Positions 7,227 to 9,782 of a stretch of 9,782 nucleotides of DNA are shown piece by piece. Both the position numbers and the translations under genes were made by a program. Position 1 is the first letter of the stretch. Every line of letters begins with the position of its first letter. The notes under the pieces were generated by a model that made no database searches, was not told the DNA's origin, and saw only the letters and a list, made by a program, of their open reading frames with translations. The DNA comes from Bacteroidales bacterium (GTDB lineage Bacteria; Bacteroidota; Bacteroidia; Bacteroidales; Dysgonomonadaceae), in the NCBI GenBank assembly GCA_012728155.1, contig JAAYFR010000063.1, positions 1-9,782 on the forward strand, in the 5' to 3' direction.

Positions 7227-9488
7227 TTATTCTATAATGTGTGCATTTTTAAAGGCGTCAGTCAGTTGTTCAGCTGTCAGCTTATTGGCTTTTATATAAT
7301 GGCGGCTGCTTGCCGGAACCGTTACACTGCTGTTTGTGGCGGAGATGATCTTTTTCTTTTTTCCCAATTTCTCATATAAAGTGATTTCTGATGATTTTAA
7401 TGGTAATTCAATTTTTTTATTATCCGAAATATGCCAATAAACCACATAATAATCACCTTTTCTTTGGAAGAGGAAAGCCCTGATCTCTCTGCTTCCGCCG
7501 GCAACATCTATAATCTGATCGTAGGGTACCAGTTCGAATTGCCCCTGTTCGTCGAGAAGAAGGTGGTGTTCCTGCGCCACATTATGCAGCATCTTCTTCT
7601 GCTCATCTGTAAGCCAGTTTTTAGCCCGCACCTCTTCCCATCTCCTAAACACCTCCATATTATCTTTTGTCCTGGGATGAGCATCTAATGTGTGGAGATA
7701 GGCATGGATGGAGACCGGGCAATCCCAACCGGCGGCCACGCTTGTCACATATTCGAGCATATCGGGTTGTGTGCCGACACTATTTTCACTGGGAAGAACA
7801 TAGCCCAACCAGCCGAAATTGATGCGTGTGAAATCCTGCTTCATCCGTGGCGCCTCCTCTGCCGGCCATTTCCGCACCTCCTCCTTTACTGCTTCCGGTG
7901 CAAAAATATCAAAGGCATTGCCACCGCTTAACATATGCCAACTGAAATGCGATTTTGCGGCTCCTTCGGCGAACAGCGGTTCGGGTTGTAACCGTTTGAA
8001 TACACGGTACTGAGCCAAGGCCACATTCAATCCGAAGGGTGGATTTACACCCTCGGAACCGTCGAAATAGATAAATTGAAATCCTGCATCATAAATATTG
8101 GCAATTTTTTCAGCAATTTCATCCTGCAGGCTGGTTCGCTGATCGATATAGAGGCTTGTGGCGCCAAATTCGCTGACATCCACAATCCCGATGATCGAGC
8201 CTTTGGGCAGGCCGTTGATGGTCGTCTTATTGATGCCCCTGGTACATCCGGAGAATTTATAGGGTCGGGTAGTGGTATAACTCTCGTATGAAATGAATTC
8301 GGTACCCACTTTCAATACCCTGCATCCATCTGCCATGACGGTTCCCTCTGGGTTTTGCTCGACAAATAGCTCACTGTCGCCGGTTCCTAAATCTTCCGCT
8401 AAGGTAAAACTTCTTGTGAGGTTCAAGCGGTGATCGGGGATGGGTGTTACATATTGGCTATTGCGACCGATATGGGAGTGTAGAAAATGGACACCGGGGA
8501 TAATGCCTGCCGCTTTAATTTTATCCAACATCTTTCTTAGATCCTCTTTCCCGTTGGGATAGAGTTTCTTATCGATTTCGTAATTGCCGATCTTATCATA
8601 ACCGCCAAATCCTTCAAAAGCAGGGTAGTAGAGGCTCATAGTTCTGAATCCACCCATTTTGGCATATTCAATATGTTGCTCCACATTGCCCGGGTTTACT
8701 TGCGGCGACCAGTAGTAGGAGGCATTGATTAGTTTGCTTCGCCTACTTTCCACCCCTTTCGGTAAACCGAACTCCTCCTCAATATATGCGATGTTATCCA
8801 GCAGAGATTCCGGTTTGCATACAACCAGTGCGGCACCTGTTCCTTCAAATTTTACCTCTTTTAAAGCTGTGGCTGTTAGTAGTTTGTACTTTTCATGTTT
8901 TTCAAAATCGATATAAGCGTTCTCATCCGTAGCCAACACATTGACAGCCACATTTTCATCCCAACTCACGTTTAGCCACTCGCCGAAATATCTATGGTTG
9001 CGAATCGGTAATTGTAAGAGACGTAGTTCGGTAGCCGGAGGAGGGGTTATCTTGAGATAGGAAGGGTAGGTGCCCGGTGCTACTATGAAGCCATCCAGCG
9101 TGAAACCAACATAAGCGGGAGTCTCTTTTATTCGTATGATAGCCTGATAAGGAATCAGTTCGAAACCGACAATCAGCTTGTCTCCCTCCCTATGGATAGC
9201 ATTTGCCTGAAAAGTTGTTCTTTTATTCGGGTGTGCCAATTTGATCTCGTTATGGTATGGCCGCTCCTGGGTGACTGAGAAAAGAGGGATATTTTCCTCC
9301 TGCATCAAGCACTCTTCGCCGGTCGACTTAAGCGTCAAGCTTTTGGTGACCGCATCACTCCCCACGATTAATCTAAACTGTTGATTTTCAATGATGAGAT
9401 TCTCTCCCTTTTTTACTTCTAAATTTTGAGCAGATAGTGGACCGACAATCATGATCTGTAAGCATATCAAATAGAGAAGATTTTTCAT
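7227..9488 (-). CDS. Large secreted TIM-barrel-like protein, putative glycoside hydrolase of unrecognised family
   Basis: A 753-residue exported protein counted from the ATG at 9488. This start gives a good Sec signal peptide (MKNLLYLIC..., cleavage after PLSA, residue 20); the frame continues upstream to 9611, but that extension spans the likely promoter and lacks leader features. An N-terminal beta-sandwich-like region (about 21-245) precedes a barrel-like region (about 250-600) with strand motifs such as FRTMSLYYPAF, IIPGVHFLHSH, FQFIYFDGSEG (Asp476, Glu479) and PLFAEG (Glu508). A beta-rich insertion of roughly 75 residues (about 360-437), containing KVGTEFISYES and FSGCTRG, interrupts the barrel. 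A C-terminal beta domain (about 650-735) ends the fold. The layout resembles exo-acting glycoside hydrolases with flanking beta domains. The acidic residues named are candidates for catalysis by inference only, and I cannot place it in a numbered family. The nearby GH5-esterase operon makes a role in glycan breakdown plausible. Confidence 0.75.
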   Translation of the reverse strand: MKNLLYLICLQIMIVGPLSAQNLEVKKGENLIIENQQFRLIVGSDAVTKSLTLKSTGEECLMQEENIPLFSVTQERPYHNEIKLAHPNKRTTFQANAIHREGDKLIVGFELIPYQAIIRIKETPAYVGFTLDGFIVAPGTYPSYLKITPPPATELRLLQLPIRNHRYFGEWLNVSWDENVAVNVLATDENAYIDFEKHEKYKLLTATALKEVKFEGTGAALVVCKPESLLDNIAYIEEEFGLPKGVESRRSKLINASYYWSPQVNPGNVEQHIEYAKMGGFRTMSLYYPAFEGFGGYDKIGNYEIDKKLYPNGKEDLRKMLDKIKAAGIIPGVHFLHSHIGRNSQYVTPIPDHRLNLTRSFTLAEDLGTGDSELFVEQNPEGTVMADGCRVLKVGTEFISYESYTTTRPYKFSGCTRGINKTTINGLPKGSIIGIVDVSEFGATSLYIDQRTSLQDEIAEKIANIYDAGFQFIYFDGSEGVNPPFGLNVALAQYRVFKRLQPEPLFAEGAAKSHFSWHMLSGGNAFDIFAPEAVKEEVRKWPAEEAPRMKQDFTRINFGWLGYVLPSENSVGTQPDMLEYVTSVAAGWDCPVSIHAYLHTLDAHPRTKDNMEVFRRWEEVRAKNWLTDEQKKMLHNVAQEHHLLLDEQGQFELVPYDQIIDVAGGSREIRAFLFQRKGDYYVVYWHISDNKKIELPLKSSEITLYEKLGKKKKIISATNSSVTVPASSRHYIKANKLTAEQLTDAFKNAHIIE

Positions 9489-9577
9489 ATCGGCCATTTT
9501 ATTTTTGTTGTACACATATCTGAATGAAAGGTTCACCATATCAATTTGTTTTTTTGAATTTCGTGTCATGTTTCGTA

Positions 9578-9612
9578 CAAAGATAGTAAATGGTGCGAAA
9601 AATATGCTCAAA
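9578..9612 (-). promoter_or_regulatory. Promoter candidate for the large secreted protein gene
   Basis: On the minus strand TATCTTTG (9585-9578) is an exact -7 match, with TTTG (9612-9609) 23 bases upstream, slightly farther than usual. Transcription would begin near 9571, some 83 bases before the ATG at 9488. This rules against translation from the in-frame ATG at 9611. Confidence 0.6.
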
Positions 9613-9670
9613 AAAAATAAATAAAGATAGATGATAATCGCTTTGGAAATTCTGAAACCGTTTGTAGAAA

Positions 9671-9697
9671 AGAAAAACCCGCTTTTTGAGCGGGTTT
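9671..9697 (-). terminator. Intrinsic terminator of the tRNA-Gln transcript
   Basis: A nine-base-pair stem (AAACCCGCT at 9675-9683 with AGCGGGTTT at 9689-9697) encloses a five-base loop. Read on the minus strand it is followed by a T-rich tail (TTTTTCTTTTC), starting 16 bases after the tRNA 3' end. Confidence 0.88.
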
Positions 9698-9712
9698 GGA
9701 AAATCTGAAATG

Positions 9713-9782
9713 TTGTCTTACCAGGACTCGAACCTGGACAAACAGGACCAGAATCTGTTGTGCTACCATTACACCATAAGAC
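9713..9782 (-). tRNA. tRNA-Gln(CTG), first base beyond the window
   Basis: The minus strand folds into a class I tRNA: D-stem GTGT/GCAC with loop AATGGTA, anticodon loop TTCTGGT (anticodon CTG, reading CAG), and T-stem CCAGG/CCTGG around TTCGAGT. Only six acceptor bases (GTCTTA) lie inside the window against TAAGAC plus A, so position 1, expected to be U pairing with A72 as in glutamine tRNAs, falls at base 9783. The anticodon stem ACAGA/CCTGT has an A-C mismatch next to the loop (positions 31 and 39). CCA is not encoded. Confidence 0.92.

Noticed and set aside
9713..9782. Reading the last tRNA as tRNA-Arg(TCT)
   Set aside because: Shifting the anticodon stem to AACAG leaves the stem unpaired with a seven-base loop; the CTG reading keeps four of five pairs and the D- and T-arms in normal register.
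1..9782. A defence island, CRISPR array or mobile element
   Set aside because: No spaced repeats, transposase, integrase, nuclease or terminal inverted repeats were seen on either strand; the tRNA genes show no duplicated 3' end that would mark an attachment site.

Overview
The window looks like a chromosomal segment of a polysaccharide-degrading Bacteroidota species, probably Bacteroidales and possibly near Dysgonomonadaceae (inference only). The grounds are: promoters of the TAnnTTTG type with no useful Shine-Dalgarno sequences, tRNAs without encoded CCA, a two-domain PspC protein of the Bacteroidetes type, and secreted carbohydrate-active enzymes. No mobile element, CRISPR array, integrase or toxin-antitoxin gene is visible.

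Layout. (1) Bases 1-1920: 3' portion of a membrane PspC-family stress-response gene (+) that enters from outside the window, closed by a terminator. (2) 1942-2280: a promoter, two adjacent tRNA-Leu genes (CAG, then GAG) and a strong terminator. (3) 2281-2577: AT-rich spacer with a weak promoter candidate and an open frame that may be a gene remnant. (4) 2578-5514: an apparent two-gene operon (+), a GH5 glycoside hydrolase with a twin-arginine leader followed 27 bases later by a secreted protein with two SGNH esterase domains. (5) 5561-5593: a terminator hairpin that can serve both converging transcripts. (6) 5624-7072 (-): a PLP-dependent beta-eliminating lyase of the tryptophanase/tyrosine phenol-lyase family with unusual active-site residues. 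(7) 7227-9488 (-): a large secreted TIM-barrel-like protein with an inserted beta-rich module, probably a glycoside hydrolase, family not recognised. (8) 9671-9782 (-): a tRNA-Gln(CUG), cut by one base at the window edge, with its terminator.

How they fit together. The GH5 enzyme and the double esterase are the clearest functional unit: one cuts a beta-linked backbone, the other probably removes acyl (most likely acetyl) groups that block it. The large minus-strand protein may act on side chains of a glycan, but it is separately transcribed and the link is inference. No SusC/SusD pair, transporter or regulator is present, so this is not a complete polysaccharide utilisation locus within these bounds. 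The lyase has its own promoter candidate and is metabolically separate. The most worthwhile items for follow-up are the altered active site of the lyase, the unassigned large secreted enzyme and the two-SGNH fusion.
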